From assembly GCA_016887485.1 (NCBI GenBank), contig CP069394.1:1922001-1986000 (forward strand): DNA of 64,000 nt, read 5' to 3'. The notes below the pieces were generated by a model. It ran no database searches, was not told the DNA's origin, and saw nothing but the letters and a program-made list of their open reading frames with translations. Numbering within the stretch: position 1 is the first letter of the stretch; every line of letters begins with the position of its first letter. Shown here one piece after another: positions 50,406 through 59,597 of this stretch. The position numbers and the translations under genes were made by a program. Origin of the DNA: Chloroflexota bacterium. Lineage in GTDB: Bacteria; Chloroflexota; Anaerolineae; Anaerolineales; Anaerolineaceae.

Positions 50406-51880
50406 CAGAACTGACCAGCCTGACCGTCCAGGCCTGCATTGATGGGCTGCGCGCCGGAGACTTTTCCAGCGTGGAATTGACCCGCGCCCTGCTGCAGCGG
50501 ATTGATTCGCTCGAATCCGAAGTCCATGCCTTCCTGACCCTCACACCGGATAAAGCGCTGGCAGCCGCCAAAGCGGCAGATGACCTGCGAACCTCCCAAC
50601 CTGAGGATCTGCCACCCCTGACGGGGCTACCTTTGGCCGTCAAGGATGTGCTCTGTCTGGAAGGGGTACGGACGACCTGCGGCTCAAAAATCCTAAAGAA
50701 CTTCATCCCGCCCTTCACCGCGACCGCGGTCCAGCGCCTGCTGGATGCCGGCGTGATCCCCCTCGGTAAGACCAACACCGATGAATTTGCCATGGGATCC
50801 TCCACTGAAAACTCCGCCTACGAATCGACCCACAACCCCTGGGATACTACCAGGGTGCCCGGTGGCTCCAGTGGCGGTTCAGCCGCTGCAGTGGCCGCTC
50901 GGATAACCCCTGCCGCATTTGGCACCGATACCGGCGGCAGCGTCCGGCAGCCCTGCTCGTTCTGCGGCACCACCGGCATCAAGCCCACCTATGGACGCAC
51001 CTCGCGCTATGGCTTGATCGCCTACGGCTCCTCGCTGGACACCGTCGGGATGATCGCCCGCAATGTGGCCGATGTCGCCACCCTGTTCCAATATATGGCC
51101 GGCTTCGACCCTCTGGATGCCACCAGCGTTCAACTACCTGTGCCGGAATATACTCTGCCAGAAACCGACTCCCTCAAGGGACTGCGAATCGGCGTCCCCG
51201 AAGAATACTTCATCGAAGGCATTCAGCCTGAAGTGGAGATGCGTGTCCGGGCGGCCATTACTCAAATGGAAGTTCAGGGTGCCACAGCCGTCCCGATTCA
51301 TTTACCCCATACCGAATATGCCCTGCCGGTCTACTACCTGATCGCCCCGGCGGAAGCTTCAGCCAACCTGGCTCGTTATGATGGGATCCGATTTGGCCCG
51401 CGCCTGGGCGAAGGGGAAGACCTCTGGCATATGTTCACCGAGACCCGCGGCCGTCTGTTTGGCCCGGAGGTTAAACGCCGGATCATGCTGGGCACCTATG
51501 CCCTCTCAGCCGGTTATTATGATGCATATTATGGTAAAGCCCAAAAGGTCCGCACCCTGATCAAACGCGATTTCGATCTAGCATTTGAAGATGTGGACGT
51601 GATCGCCGCGCCCATCGCCCCCACCACCGCTTTTAAGTTCGGCCAGCATACGGATGACCCGCTGGCGATGTACCTGGAAGACGTCTTCACTCTACCCGCG
51701 AACCTGGCCGGAGTGCCGGGGCTGGCTTTCCCTGTGGGAACGGACTCCGACGGGATGCCGGTGGGCATGCAGTTGATGGGGCCCCACTTCCGGGAAGACC
51801 TGCTTTTCCAGGTGGGTCATGCCTACCAATTGGCAACCCAGTGGCACGAGAGCTGGCCGGATGTTAAGATCCTGAACTAA
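50402..51880 (+). CDS. gatA: Asp-tRNA(Asn)/Glu-tRNA(Gln) amidotransferase subunit A
   Basis: 492-residue amidase-signature protein. The Ser-cisSer-Lys triad is visible as LAVKDVLCLEGV (Lys), PGGSSGGSAAAVAA (cis-Ser) and TDTGGSVRQPCSFCGTTGIKPTYGR (nucleophile). It hydrolyses glutamine and channels ammonia to GatB. It lies with gatC but is separated from gatB by about 3.7 kb containing two nucleotidyltransferases, a small gene and an aminotransferase. Confidence 0.96.
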   Translation: MTELTSLTVQACIDGLRAGDFSSVELTRALLQRIDSLESEVHAFLTLTPDKALAAAKAADDLRTSQPEDLPPLTGLPLAVKDVLCLEGVRTTCGSKILKNFIPPFTATAVQRLLDAGVIPLGKTNTDEFAMGSSTENSAYESTHNPWDTTRVPGGSSGGSAAAVAARITPAAFGTDTGGSVRQPCSFCGTTGIKPTYGRTSRYGLIAYGSSLDTVGMIARNVADVATLFQYMAGFDPLDATSVQLPVPEYTLPETDSLKGLRIGVPEEYFIEGIQPEVEMRVRAAITQMEVQGATAVPIHLPHTEYALPVYYLIAPAEASANLARYDGIRFGPRLGEGEDLWHMFTETRGRLFGPEVKRRIMLGTYALSAGYYDAYYGKAQKVRTLIKRDFDLAFEDVDVIAAPIAPTTAFKFGQHTDDPLAMYLEDVFTLPANLAGVPGLAFPVGTDSDGMPVGMQLMGPHFREDLLFQVGHAYQLATQWHESWPDVKILN

Positions 51881-51909
51881 ACAGAATACCCTATCGAGGA
51901 GACCCTCAT

Positions 51910-52920
51910 ATGACCAAACCCCTGAAAATCGTGATCCCGATGGCCGGCTTCGGCAGCCGCCTGCGGCCGCTCACCTGGAGCAAACCCAAACCGCTGGTTT
52001 CTTTAGCGGGTGCGACGGTGCTGGATCAGATTATGAATATGTTCCGCTCCGTACCCAATTTTGAGCAATCGGAATTTGTCTTCATCCTTGGTTCCTCCAT
52101 GGGTGAACAAATTCGAGAGCACGTCGCCCATTATTATCCGGATTATCATGTGGATTTCGCTGTGCAGCCTGAGATGAAAGGTCAGTCCGATGCTTTTTGG
52201 CAGGCCCGCGAATTCCTGCATGGACCGATGCTGATGGCTTTCTCGGATACCCTGATTGATAACGATTTTTCCTTCATCGGTAAGGAAACCCAGGGCGTGG
52301 CTTTCGTTAAACCCGTGCCGGACCCCCGCCGTTTTGGCGTGGCCGAGGTCGATCAGAACCACCAGGTGGTCCGACTGATCGAAAAGCCCCAGGAACTGAA
52401 GAATAACCTGGCTGTCGTTGGATGCTACTATTTCCAAGAGGCCGAAGATCTGATCTCCGCGATTGCGGAACAGATCAAACGCAACATCTCATTGAAAAAC
52501 GAATTCTTCCTGGTGGACGCGATCAACATCATGCTGGAACGCGGCATGACCATGCGCACGGAAATGGTCAATACCTGGCTGGACGCCGGGACGACGGAAG
52601 CCCTTCTGGAGACCAATCGCTATCTGCTGGAACATGGCCAGGATAATTCCGCCTCCGTTTCCAACCTGGAGGATACAGTCATCATCCCGCCGGTGAACAT
52701 CCATCCCACAGCTCGGATCAATACGGCTGTCATCGGGCCATATGTCTCCCTCGGAGAAGGCGTGGTGGTGAACGACAGCACCATCCGGGATTCGATCATC
52801 GGCTCCGGCACGCATGTCACCGCTTCGCTGCTGGAAGGCTCACTTATCGGCCATCATGCAAATATCACCGGGCAATCCGGCCGGTTCAATATTGGCGACA
52901 ATTCCTGGGCAGTTAAATAA
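51910..52920 (+). CDS. Sugar-phosphate nucleotidyltransferase, copy 1
   Basis: 336 residues. N-terminal nucleotidyltransferase motif IVIPMAGFGSRLRPLTWSKPKPLVSLAG, metal-binding region LMAFSDTLIDNDF, and product-site motif NTWLDAGTTEALLETNRYLL. The C-terminal ~75 residues form a hexapeptide-like beta-helix (IHPTARINTAVIGPYVSLGEGVVVNDSTIRDSIIGSGTHV). It makes an NDP-sugar from NTP and sugar 1-phosphate; base and sugar are not determined, although the glucose-1-phosphate thymidylyltransferase group is closest in layout. The next gene is a tandem paralogue. Confidence 0.85.
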   Translation: MTKPLKIVIPMAGFGSRLRPLTWSKPKPLVSLAGATVLDQIMNMFRSVPNFEQSEFVFILGSSMGEQIREHVAHYYPDYHVDFAVQPEMKGQSDAFWQAREFLHGPMLMAFSDTLIDNDFSFIGKETQGVAFVKPVPDPRRFGVAEVDQNHQVVRLIEKPQELKNNLAVVGCYYFQEAEDLISAIAEQIKRNISLKNEFFLVDAINIMLERGMTMRTEMVNTWLDAGTTEALLETNRYLLEHGQDNSASVSNLEDTVIIPPVNIHPTARINTAVIGPYVSLGEGVVVNDSTIRDSIIGSGTHVTASLLEGSLIGHHANITGQSGRFNIGDNSWAVK

Positions 52921-53012
52921 ACCCAGCCCAAACAAACAAGAAGGCAAAGTACAATAGGATGACGAGACCCTAAAACGGATCGTCATCCATACTCATTAGC
53001 GGAGGTGCAGCT

Positions 53013-54026
53013 TTGGAGAAAGCGATCAAAATTCTGATCCCGATGGGGGGATTTGGCAGCCGATTGCGGCCGCTCACCTGGAGCCGCCCCAAACCCCTGG
53101 TCAGCCTGGCCGGAAAAACTGTAATTGATTTCGTCCTTGAAATGTTCAAGACGGTGCCCTATGTCGAATCCTCGGAATTTATCTTCTCCGTCAACGCTCA
53201 GGTGGAGCCTCAAATCCGGGAGCATATGGCCCGTTTCTATCCAGATTGGAAGGTCCAATTCCCCATTGACACCGTCATGCGGGGCCAATCGGACGCACTT
53301 TGGCAGGCCAAAGAGGCCCTCACCGGGCCGCTGTTGATCGTCTTCTCCGATACGATCATCGAAAACGACTTCTCGTTCCTGACGGATGAAGAAGCCGATG
53401 GCGTGATCTGGGTCAAACCCGTCCCGGACCCACGGCGCTTTGGCGTGACCCTGGTCGATGAAGATGGCTGGATCTCAGAGCTGATCGAAAAGCCGGACAA
53501 CATGTCCAATAACCTGGCAGTAGTCGGCTGTTACTACTTCAAAGACGCCTCAACGATCCTCTCCGCCGTTGAGGAACAAATTGACAAAGAGCTCTACCTC
53601 AAAGGGGAATTCTATCTGGCAGACGCCATCAACATCCTGCTCAAACGTGGTCTCAAAATGCGCATAGAAAAGGTGGATGTCTGGCTGGATTCCGGCACAC
53701 CCGAATCGCTGCTAGAAACCAACTGCTACCTACTGGACCACGGCTTTGACAATAGTGACAAATTGACCCCCACGGAAAATACAGTGATCATTCCGCCAGT
53801 TTTCATCCACCCCACTGCGCAGGTCCTGCAATCGGTGGTTGGACCCTATGTCTCAATCGGTGAAAATGCCACCATCAAAGATTGCCTGGTGCGTGAAAGT
53901 ATCATTGGCCCCGGTTCGCATCTCAAATCCTGCCGACTGGAGGATTCGCTGATCGGGCACAGTGTGTCGCTCAAAGGCCAGACGGGGCGGGCTAATCTCG
54001 GCGATAACAGCTGCGCGAATCAATGA
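53013..54026 (+). CDS. Sugar-phosphate nucleotidyltransferase, copy 2
   Basis: 337 residues, co-linear with copy 1 throughout: ILIPMGGFGSRLRPLTWSRPKPLVSLAG, LIVFSDTIIENDFSFL, VDVWLDSGTPESLLETNCYLL and the same beta-helix tail. TTG start at 53013, supported by GGAGGTG 6 nt upstream. The middle sections VKPVPDPRRFGV and NNLAVVGCYYF are identical in both copies, so this is a tandem duplication. Retention of both suggests different sugars, or a heteromer. Confidence 0.85.
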   Translation: MEKAIKILIPMGGFGSRLRPLTWSRPKPLVSLAGKTVIDFVLEMFKTVPYVESSEFIFSVNAQVEPQIREHMARFYPDWKVQFPIDTVMRGQSDALWQAKEALTGPLLIVFSDTIIENDFSFLTDEEADGVIWVKPVPDPRRFGVTLVDEDGWISELIEKPDNMSNNLAVVGCYYFKDASTILSAVEEQIDKELYLKGEFYLADAINILLKRGLKMRIEKVDVWLDSGTPESLLETNCYLLDHGFDNSDKLTPTENTVIIPPVFIHPTAQVLQSVVGPYVSIGENATIKDCLVRESIIGPGSHLKSCRLEDSLIGHSVSLKGQTGRANLGDNSCANQ

Positions 54027-54042
54027 GCTGAGACGATTAAAT

Positions 54043-54270
54043 ATGGGCCGGGTCGTATGTTATGCAGGCGCTAACTACCCGGAGGCCCCCCGCCGGGTGA
54101 TCTGGCACGAAATGATATACGAGGTCACCGAGATCATTGACAGACAGCGCCATCCGGACTCCCTGCTCTTCCTGGTGCGCTGCTCACCTGGCGAGACTTT
54201 ATTCGAACTGATCTATATACTTGAATCGGAAACCTGGCAAATCCACTTCAAAGAGGATTTGTCATTGTAA
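54043..54270 (+). CDS. Small protein of unknown function
   Basis: About 75 residues from the ATG at 54043 (MGRVVCYAGANYPEAPRRVIWHEMIYEV...). A beta-rich pattern with RRVIWHEMIYEVTEIIDRQRHPDSLLFLVRCSPGETLFELIYILESETWQIHF; one could imagine a small barrel. The reading frame is open upstream into the preceding gene, but that part is not used. It lies 16 nt after copy 2 and 39 nt before the aminotransferase, probably in the same transcript. No function assigned. Confidence 0.65.
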   Translation: MGRVVCYAGANYPEAPRRVIWHEMIYEVTEIIDRQRHPDSLLFLVRCSPGETLFELIYILESETWQIHFKEDLSL

Positions 54271-54309
54271 AATAAGGATCATATCCACTTAGATTACCAA
54301 GGAGCGTGA

Positions 54310-55470
54310 ATGCCAAAAAGTTATCTCTCAAAGACTGTGGTCAACCTGAAAGCATCCGGAATCCGGAAATTCTTCGACATTGCAGCTACCATGGAAGATG
54401 TTATCTCCCTCGGGATAGGTGAGCCTGACTTCACCACGCCCCAGCCGGTCATTGAAGCTGGGGTGCAGGCCCTCCGAAAGGGAGAGACCCATTACACTTC
54501 CAATCTTGGCATTATGGAACTGCGGACGGCTATTGCGGAGAACCTGGAAGAACGCTATGGCGTGCATTATGACCCCGTCAATGAGATTATCGTAACCGTG
54601 GGCGTCTCTGAAGCCCTCTATCTCACCTTCACGGCTTTGCTTGACCCCGGGGATGAAGTCATCATCCCCACACCGTGTTTTGTCTCCTACCAGGCAGAGG
54701 TCGCCCTGGCAGGCGGGAAACCGGTCGAGATCTACACAACCATGGAGGATGATTTCCAACCAAACCCAGCCGTGATCGAAAAAGCGATCACCCCCAGAAC
54801 CAAAGCCATCCTGCTGGGCTACCCCAACAATCCCACCGGCACGGTTGCCAAACGCGAGAACTTGGAAGCCATCGCCAAAATTGCGGAAGAACACGATCTG
54901 GTCGTGATCTCCGATGAAATCTATGACCGGCTTGTCTATGGTCAGGAACATATCTGCTTCCCCGCCTTCCCCGGCATGCAGGAACGCACATTGCTGTTGG
55001 GCGGGTTCTCAAAAGACTATGCCATGACCGGTTGGCGGATCGGTTACGCTGCCGGCCCAGCCAGCATGATCAATGGCCTGGTTCGCATCCACCAATATTC
55101 CGTCATGTCCGCCCCAACGGTCTCCCAATATGGCGCACTGGAAGCCCTCAAAGTGGGCGAGCCCTATGTCAAGGAGATGCTGGCGGAGTATGACCGCCGT
55201 CGCAAACTGGTCTATGAAGGTCTGAACAGCCTTGGCCTGCCGACCTTTGAGCCGCATGGCGCTTTTTACGTCTTCCCCAGCATCCACAATACCGGACTGG
55301 ACGACGTGACCTTCGCCGAGAGGCTCCTCCTGGAAGAAAAAGTGGCTGTGGTGCCTGGTTCCGCCTTTGGCGATTCCGGAATTGGCTTTGTCCGCTGCTC
55401 CTATGCCACCAGTTATGAAAAACTTGAGATCGCCCTGGAAAAGATCGGCCACTTCCTCAAAAAACTCTGA
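54310..55470 (+). CDS. Class I/II pyridoxal-phosphate aminotransferase
   Basis: 386 residues, aspartate/aromatic aminotransferase fold type I. LGIGEPDFTTPQPVIEAG, GYPNNPTGTVAKREN, VISDEIYDRLVYG and the PLP-lysine motif LLGGFSKDYAMTGWRIGYAAGP are all present, and the C-terminal FVRCSYATSYEKL carries the carboxylate-binding Arg. It resembles PatA/AspC-type enzymes; the amino donor cannot be told. GGAGCG precedes the ATG. Confidence 0.92.
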   Translation: MPKSYLSKTVVNLKASGIRKFFDIAATMEDVISLGIGEPDFTTPQPVIEAGVQALRKGETHYTSNLGIMELRTAIAENLEERYGVHYDPVNEIIVTVGVSEALYLTFTALLDPGDEVIIPTPCFVSYQAEVALAGGKPVEIYTTMEDDFQPNPAVIEKAITPRTKAILLGYPNNPTGTVAKRENLEAIAKIAEEHDLVVISDEIYDRLVYGQEHICFPAFPGMQERTLLLGGFSKDYAMTGWRIGYAAGPASMINGLVRIHQYSVMSAPTVSQYGALEALKVGEPYVKEMLAEYDRRRKLVYEGLNSLGLPTFEPHGAFYVFPSIHNTGLDDVTFAERLLLEEKVAVVPGSAFGDSGIGFVRCSYATSYEKLEIALEKIGHFLKKL

Positions 55471-55562
55471 TCCTAACAAGCGCTCATCAACAGCAAGACC
55501 AAAGCAAGCATCCTCACCTTTCAGTTTGCCAGGGTCGCCGGAAAATTGAATAAAGGGTTGAG

Positions 55563-57011
55563 ATGAAATCTGGATATATCGCAGACATCGGCCTGGAAGT
55601 CCACGCCGAACTGCAAACGCAATCAAAAATGTTCTGTGGCTGCCCGGTGTTGGATTCCACCCGGGCAGAACCTAATACCGCGGTCTGCCCCGTCTGTGCG
55701 GGCATGCCCGGCTCGCTCCCCGTGGTCAATGACCAGGCGGTCGCTTTTGGGCTGCGGGTCGCCCTTGCCCTGGATTGTGAGATCAACAAAGTCAGCCAGT
55801 TCGCGCGAAAAAATTATTTCTACCCCGACCTGCCCAAAGGCTATCAAATATCCCAATACGAGTTCCCCCTGGCTGAACATGGCCTCCTGCCGGTGCGCAC
55901 GGATTCCGGCTGGCTGGATATCCGCATCCGCCGGGTCCATCTGGAAGAGGACACCGGCAAACTGACCCATATCCACACCGAAGATGAAGCCTATTCCCTG
56001 GTGGACCTCAACCGCGCCGGGATTCCCCTGCTCGAAATCGTCACTGAACCGGACATGCACTCCATTGAGCAAGTGCTGGCTTATACCCGCACCCTGCGGA
56101 TGGTGCTGCAATATCTGGGGGTGAATTCTGGTGACCTGGAAAAAGGCGTGATCCGCTTTGAAGCAAATGTCTCCGTTCGACCTGAAGGCAGCGATATTCT
56201 GGGCACCCGGGTTGAAATCAAGAACCTCAACAGCTTCCGCACAATGACCGCTGCTATTACTTATGAGCTGGACCGCCAGACCGCCCTGCTGGAAAAGGGC
56301 GGCAAAGTGGACCAGGAAACCCTGGGCTGGGACGAGTTGAACGAAGTCACTGTTTCTCAGCGCAGCAAGGAAGAAGCCCACGATTACCGCTACTTTCCCG
56401 AGCCGGACCTCCCTCCGCTGGTCATCAACTCTGAACAGATTGAATCTTCACGTGAAAACCTGCCGGAGCGCCCGGACCGCAAGTTCAGCCGGTTCATGGC
56501 GGATTTAGGATTGGACGCCTATCAGGCTGAGATCCTGACAACCGACCGGGTAACTGCGGCATTTTTTGAGCGCGTGGTCAATGCCATGCAGCAGCCGGAT
56601 GCCGGGCTGGCGGCCAATTGGGTTTCCGGCGAACTTTTTGGGATCATGAACACCACCGGCACAGGCATTGATGCGCTGCCGATATCGCCTGCTGCATTGG
56701 CTGGGTTATTGGACTTATTGCAGGAAGACAAAGTCAATAACGCCACAGGCAAAACCGTGCTGGAGAAGATGGTTGCAACCGGGCAGGAAGCCGGAGCAAT
56801 CATTGAAGCAGAGGGCTTGGCGCAGGTTTCCGATCGGGAAGCCATCGCCGAAGTGGTGCGCCAGGTCCTTGCTGACCACCCGGATGAGGTTCAGGCTTAC
56901 AGGGAAGGTAAAGTTGCGTTACGGCAGTGGTTCTTTGGTCAGGTGATGCGCCAGATGCGCGGCAAAGCCAATCCTGGCGTGGTGCAGGAACTGCTCATGG
57001 AATATCTCTAA
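55563..57011 (+). CDS. gatB: Asp-tRNA(Asn)/Glu-tRNA(Gln) amidotransferase subunit B
   Basis: 482 residues. IGLEVHAELQTQSKMFCGCPV, PVCAGMPGSLPVVN, RKNYFYPDLPKGYQISQYEFPL and VEIKNLNSFRTMTAAITYELDRQ mark the cradle/kinase-like domain, with a YqeY-type tail at the end (VNNATGKTVLEKMVATGQ). GatB binds the mischarged tRNA and activates it with ATP. ATG at 55563 follows a gap of about 90 nt from the aminotransferase. Confidence 0.96.
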   Translation: MKSGYIADIGLEVHAELQTQSKMFCGCPVLDSTRAEPNTAVCPVCAGMPGSLPVVNDQAVAFGLRVALALDCEINKVSQFARKNYFYPDLPKGYQISQYEFPLAEHGLLPVRTDSGWLDIRIRRVHLEEDTGKLTHIHTEDEAYSLVDLNRAGIPLLEIVTEPDMHSIEQVLAYTRTLRMVLQYLGVNSGDLEKGVIRFEANVSVRPEGSDILGTRVEIKNLNSFRTMTAAITYELDRQTALLEKGGKVDQETLGWDELNEVTVSQRSKEEAHDYRYFPEPDLPPLVINSEQIESSRENLPERPDRKFSRFMADLGLDAYQAEILTTDRVTAAFFERVVNAMQQPDAGLAANWVSGELFGIMNTTGTGIDALPISPAALAGLLDLLQEDKVNNATGKTVLEKMVATGQEAGAIIEAEGLAQVSDREAIAEVVRQVLADHPDEVQAYREGKVALRQWFFGQVMRQMRGKANPGVVQELLMEYL

Positions 57012-57029
57012 ATATCCAACTGGGAAAAA

Positions 57030-58055
57030 CTAAATTTCTCTGACCAATCCCCTCAGGGACTCAAGCCGCGCGTCCCGCAAACCGGGCATGGCGTCCAGCG
57101 CATAATAAACACCGCTGCCTTCCACGGTCAGAGAGGCTGCAATAGCGCCCTTCAGAGACGCTGCCAGGGGGTCATAATCCTCACGATAGCCGACGAGAAA
57201 TCCACCCGCAAAGGCATCCAGGCCCCCAGTCGGGTCAGCAATTCTGGAGGGATATTGGGGAATCACCCAGCGTTTATGGGTGATCTGATCATACAGATAA
57301 TAACCGGAGCGGTCCGTCTGGATCACGATGAATTCAGGCCCCATCTTACCCAAAGCTGCTGCCATCTCCCACAGGTCTGAGCCTCGTCCCTGAAATAGTG
57401 CACGGACTTCTTTTTCATGCACGATCAGAGCTGTGATCTCAGAAAACAGCCCGGGAAGCTCACTCAAAAAAGTCGGCGTCATATACCTGGGCGAGGGCGT
57501 CAGGGTGACTGTGGTGGCCCGACCTTGGCGGAAAACGGAGGGCAGGATAATATGCGAAAGGTGATCTATCGGACAAATGTGCACCCCGCTGGCCTCCAGG
57601 TAATATTCGGGAATATCGGAAATCTGGATTGATTGTTTTCCTGGGGCATTAGGGTCCATGGGAACCAGTGGCCGAACTTTATAGCCCAGCAGCCGCTGAG
57701 GGAAGGGATAGCCCCGGTCCACATAATGTTGCATCGGGTTATCCTCGAAAGATACGGCTTCATCCTGATGGGCAATAAACCGCCGGACATTCATCTCGCC
57801 TTCCACCTTCTTGATCCCGCTAAAGTCAAAACCGAGTTGGTGGAACCGATCCAGCCATGGCATCGGAAAATCATCCCCCACTCTGGCAATCATCCCTGCC
57901 GTACTGCCCCACAGGGCAAGCCCCGCCGCGGCATAAGGGAGGTTTCCCCCCAGAACTGAATTCTGTGGGGATCCTGAGATAGGGAGAATAAAGTCCTCAT
58001 TAATACAACCGGCGAGGACAAACCGAAGATATTGGTTTGGGAGGGATGAGCTCAT
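57030..58055 (-). CDS. PfkB-family carbohydrate kinase with altered signature
   Basis: 341 residues. Ribokinase-like: an N-terminal GSPQNSVLGGNLPYAAAGLALWGSTAGMIARVGDDF and the C-terminal PfkB signature, read here as DPTGGLDAFAGGFLVGY. Most family members have D(T/S)xGAGDAF; here the Gly-Ala-Gly is Gly-Gly-Leu while the catalytic Asp stays, so the anion hole may be changed. Substrate unknown. Its stop is convergent with gatB (18 nt) and its start overlaps the stop of PPK2 by 1 nt. Confidence 0.82.
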   Translation of the reverse strand: MSSSLPNQYLRFVLAGCINEDFILPISGSPQNSVLGGNLPYAAAGLALWGSTAGMIARVGDDFPMPWLDRFHQLGFDFSGIKKVEGEMNVRRFIAHQDEAVSFEDNPMQHYVDRGYPFPQRLLGYKVRPLVPMDPNAPGKQSIQISDIPEYYLEASGVHICPIDHLSHIILPSVFRQGRATTVTLTPSPRYMTPTFLSELPGLFSEITALIVHEKEVRALFQGRGSDLWEMAAALGKMGPEFIVIQTDRSGYYLYDQITHKRWVIPQYPSRIADPTGGLDAFAGGFLVGYREDYDPLAASLKGAIAASLTVEGSGVYYALDAMPGLRDARLESLRGLVREI

Positions 58056-58879
58056 CAGGATTCCTTAGCAACCATCTCCTCAAGGATATCCCGGTACTTT
58101 TCGATATCGGGCACCTCTTTGGGGAAGTGCATATCCAGACCTTGCAGCGTTTTGACAATCGTCTCAGCCACGATCAGGTTCCGATACCATTTTTGGTCAG
58201 ACGGTACAACGATCCAGGGAGCCCAATCCGTGCTGGTTCGGTTGATCATATCCTCATAGGCGTCCATATAATCGTTCCAATATTCTCGCTCCTCCAAATC
58301 ACCTGGATTGAACTTCCAGTGTTTGGTGGGACGATCAAGCCGGGCCAGGAAACGTTCCGCCTGTTCTTCCTTGCTGATATGCAAACAGAATTTCAGGATG
58401 GTGGTACCTTCATCAGCCAGAAGCTTCTCAAAAGCGTTGATCTGGTCATAGCGCTTCCCCCAAACGGCTTTGGAAACCAGGCTATGCACTCGGACAACCA
58501 ACACATCCTCATAATGCGAGCGGTTGAAGATCGCAATTTCACCTTTGCCGGGCGTGTTCTTATGCACCCGCCAAAGATAGTCATGGTCCAATTCCTGCTG
58601 GGTGGGCACTTTAAAGCCATAAACATTAGTGCCCTGAGGATTGACATCACCAAAGACGTGGCGGATGGTGCTATCCTTGCCGCTGGTGTCCATGCCCTGC
58701 AAGACGATCAGGACCTTCTGTTTATGTTCGGCATATAGGAGTTCCTGCAGATCGGCGAGCTGTGTGGCCAACACCACCAGTTGGGCTTTGCCGTCCGCTT
58801 TCAAAATGTTCCCATCCGAACGGGTCGGCAAATCATTCAGTTTGACTTTTGATCCAGGTTTTACAAAATGCTGGTCCAT
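58055..58879 (-). CDS. ppk2: Polyphosphate kinase 2 family protein
   Basis: About 274 residues. Walker A VLIVLQGMDTSGKDSTIRHVF, the family motif GEIAIFNRSHYEDVLVVRVH (Walker B/lid) and FLARLDRPTKHWKFNPGDLEEREYW identify PPK2. Family members phosphorylate AMP or ADP (or GMP/GDP) with polyphosphate. The ATG at 58879 follows AAAGGAG; upstream in-frame starts lack a ribosome site. Coupled to the sugar kinase gene. Confidence 0.9.
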   Translation of the reverse strand: MDQHFVKPGSKVKLNDLPTRSDGNILKADGKAQLVVLATQLADLQELLYAEHKQKVLIVLQGMDTSGKDSTIRHVFGDVNPQGTNVYGFKVPTQQELDHDYLWRVHKNTPGKGEIAIFNRSHYEDVLVVRVHSLVSKAVWGKRYDQINAFEKLLADEGTTILKFCLHISKEEQAERFLARLDRPTKHWKFNPGDLEEREYWNDYMDAYEDMINRTSTDWAPWIVVPSDQKWYRNLIVAETIVKTLQGLDMHFPKEVPDIEKYRDILEEMVAKES

Positions 58880-58979
58880 GGAGCTCCTTTTCATCTGAGG
58901 CACTGACGTAATTATAGCCCAGACCAAAGATCAACCGGGAAAATCTTCATTTTTATTTCGTGTGGAAAGGATAAAAGGG

Positions 58980-59597
58980 TCAGAATGGAAGAGACGACTT
59001 GAAATCAAAGGAGAAATTGATGGGGCCAAAGTAACCCACGTCATCGTTCAGGTTCAGCACTGTCACCGATGCCGGTCGAATCCTGATCCGTTGGAATCGG
59101 TCCAGCGGCAGCATTAGAAAATGGGCCACGGTCAGGCGGATAATGTCACTATGGGAGTTGCAAGCGATCAAGTCTTTTTCGCCATATTGCTCACTGAGCG
59201 CAGTCAGCCCTGCAACAACCCTGGCCTGGGCCTCGGCAAAGCTCTCTCCGCCCGGGAAGCGGAAAGTCGCTGGGCTGGTCTGGACGGTCTCCCATAGAGG
59301 GTTTTTCTTGAGTTTGGTAAATTCCTGCCCTTGCCACTCCCCAAAATCAATCTCCACCAGTTCAGCCATTACCTGAATGGTCAGTCCCTGCCTCTGGGCG
59401 AGGGGTTCAGCCGTCTCCTGGGCGCGTTCCAGAGGGCTGGCATAGATCGCAGCAATCTGCAATTCCGCCAGGCCTTCCGCTACGGCACAGGCCTGGGCCT
59501 GCCCTTTGGCGTTCAAATGCACGTCCGGGAGCCTGCCGGCCAGCTTGCTGCCCAGAAGATCGTTGTCGCCATGCCTAATCAATAAGAACGTTGCCAT
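58980..59597 (-). CDS. Histidine phosphatase family protein
   Basis: 205 residues of the phosphoglycerate mutase-like superfamily: catalytic FLLIRHGDNDLLG (His nucleophile; RHGDN where RHGE/Q is usual), IYASPLERAQETAEPLA, EIDFGEWQGQEF and second His in LIACNSHSDIIRL. It probably dephosphorylates a small metabolite; substrate unknown. It starts 1 nt into the rarA stop, so it is coupled to rarA. Confidence 0.87.
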   Translation of the reverse strand: MATFLLIRHGDNDLLGSKLAGRLPDVHLNAKGQAQACAVAEGLAELQIAAIYASPLERAQETAEPLAQRQGLTIQVMAELVEIDFGEWQGQEFTKLKKNPLWETVQTSPATFRFPGGESFAEAQARVVAGLTALSEQYGEKDLIACNSHSDIIRLTVAHFLMLPLDRFQRIRIRPASVTVLNLNDDVGYFGPINFSFDFKSSLPF

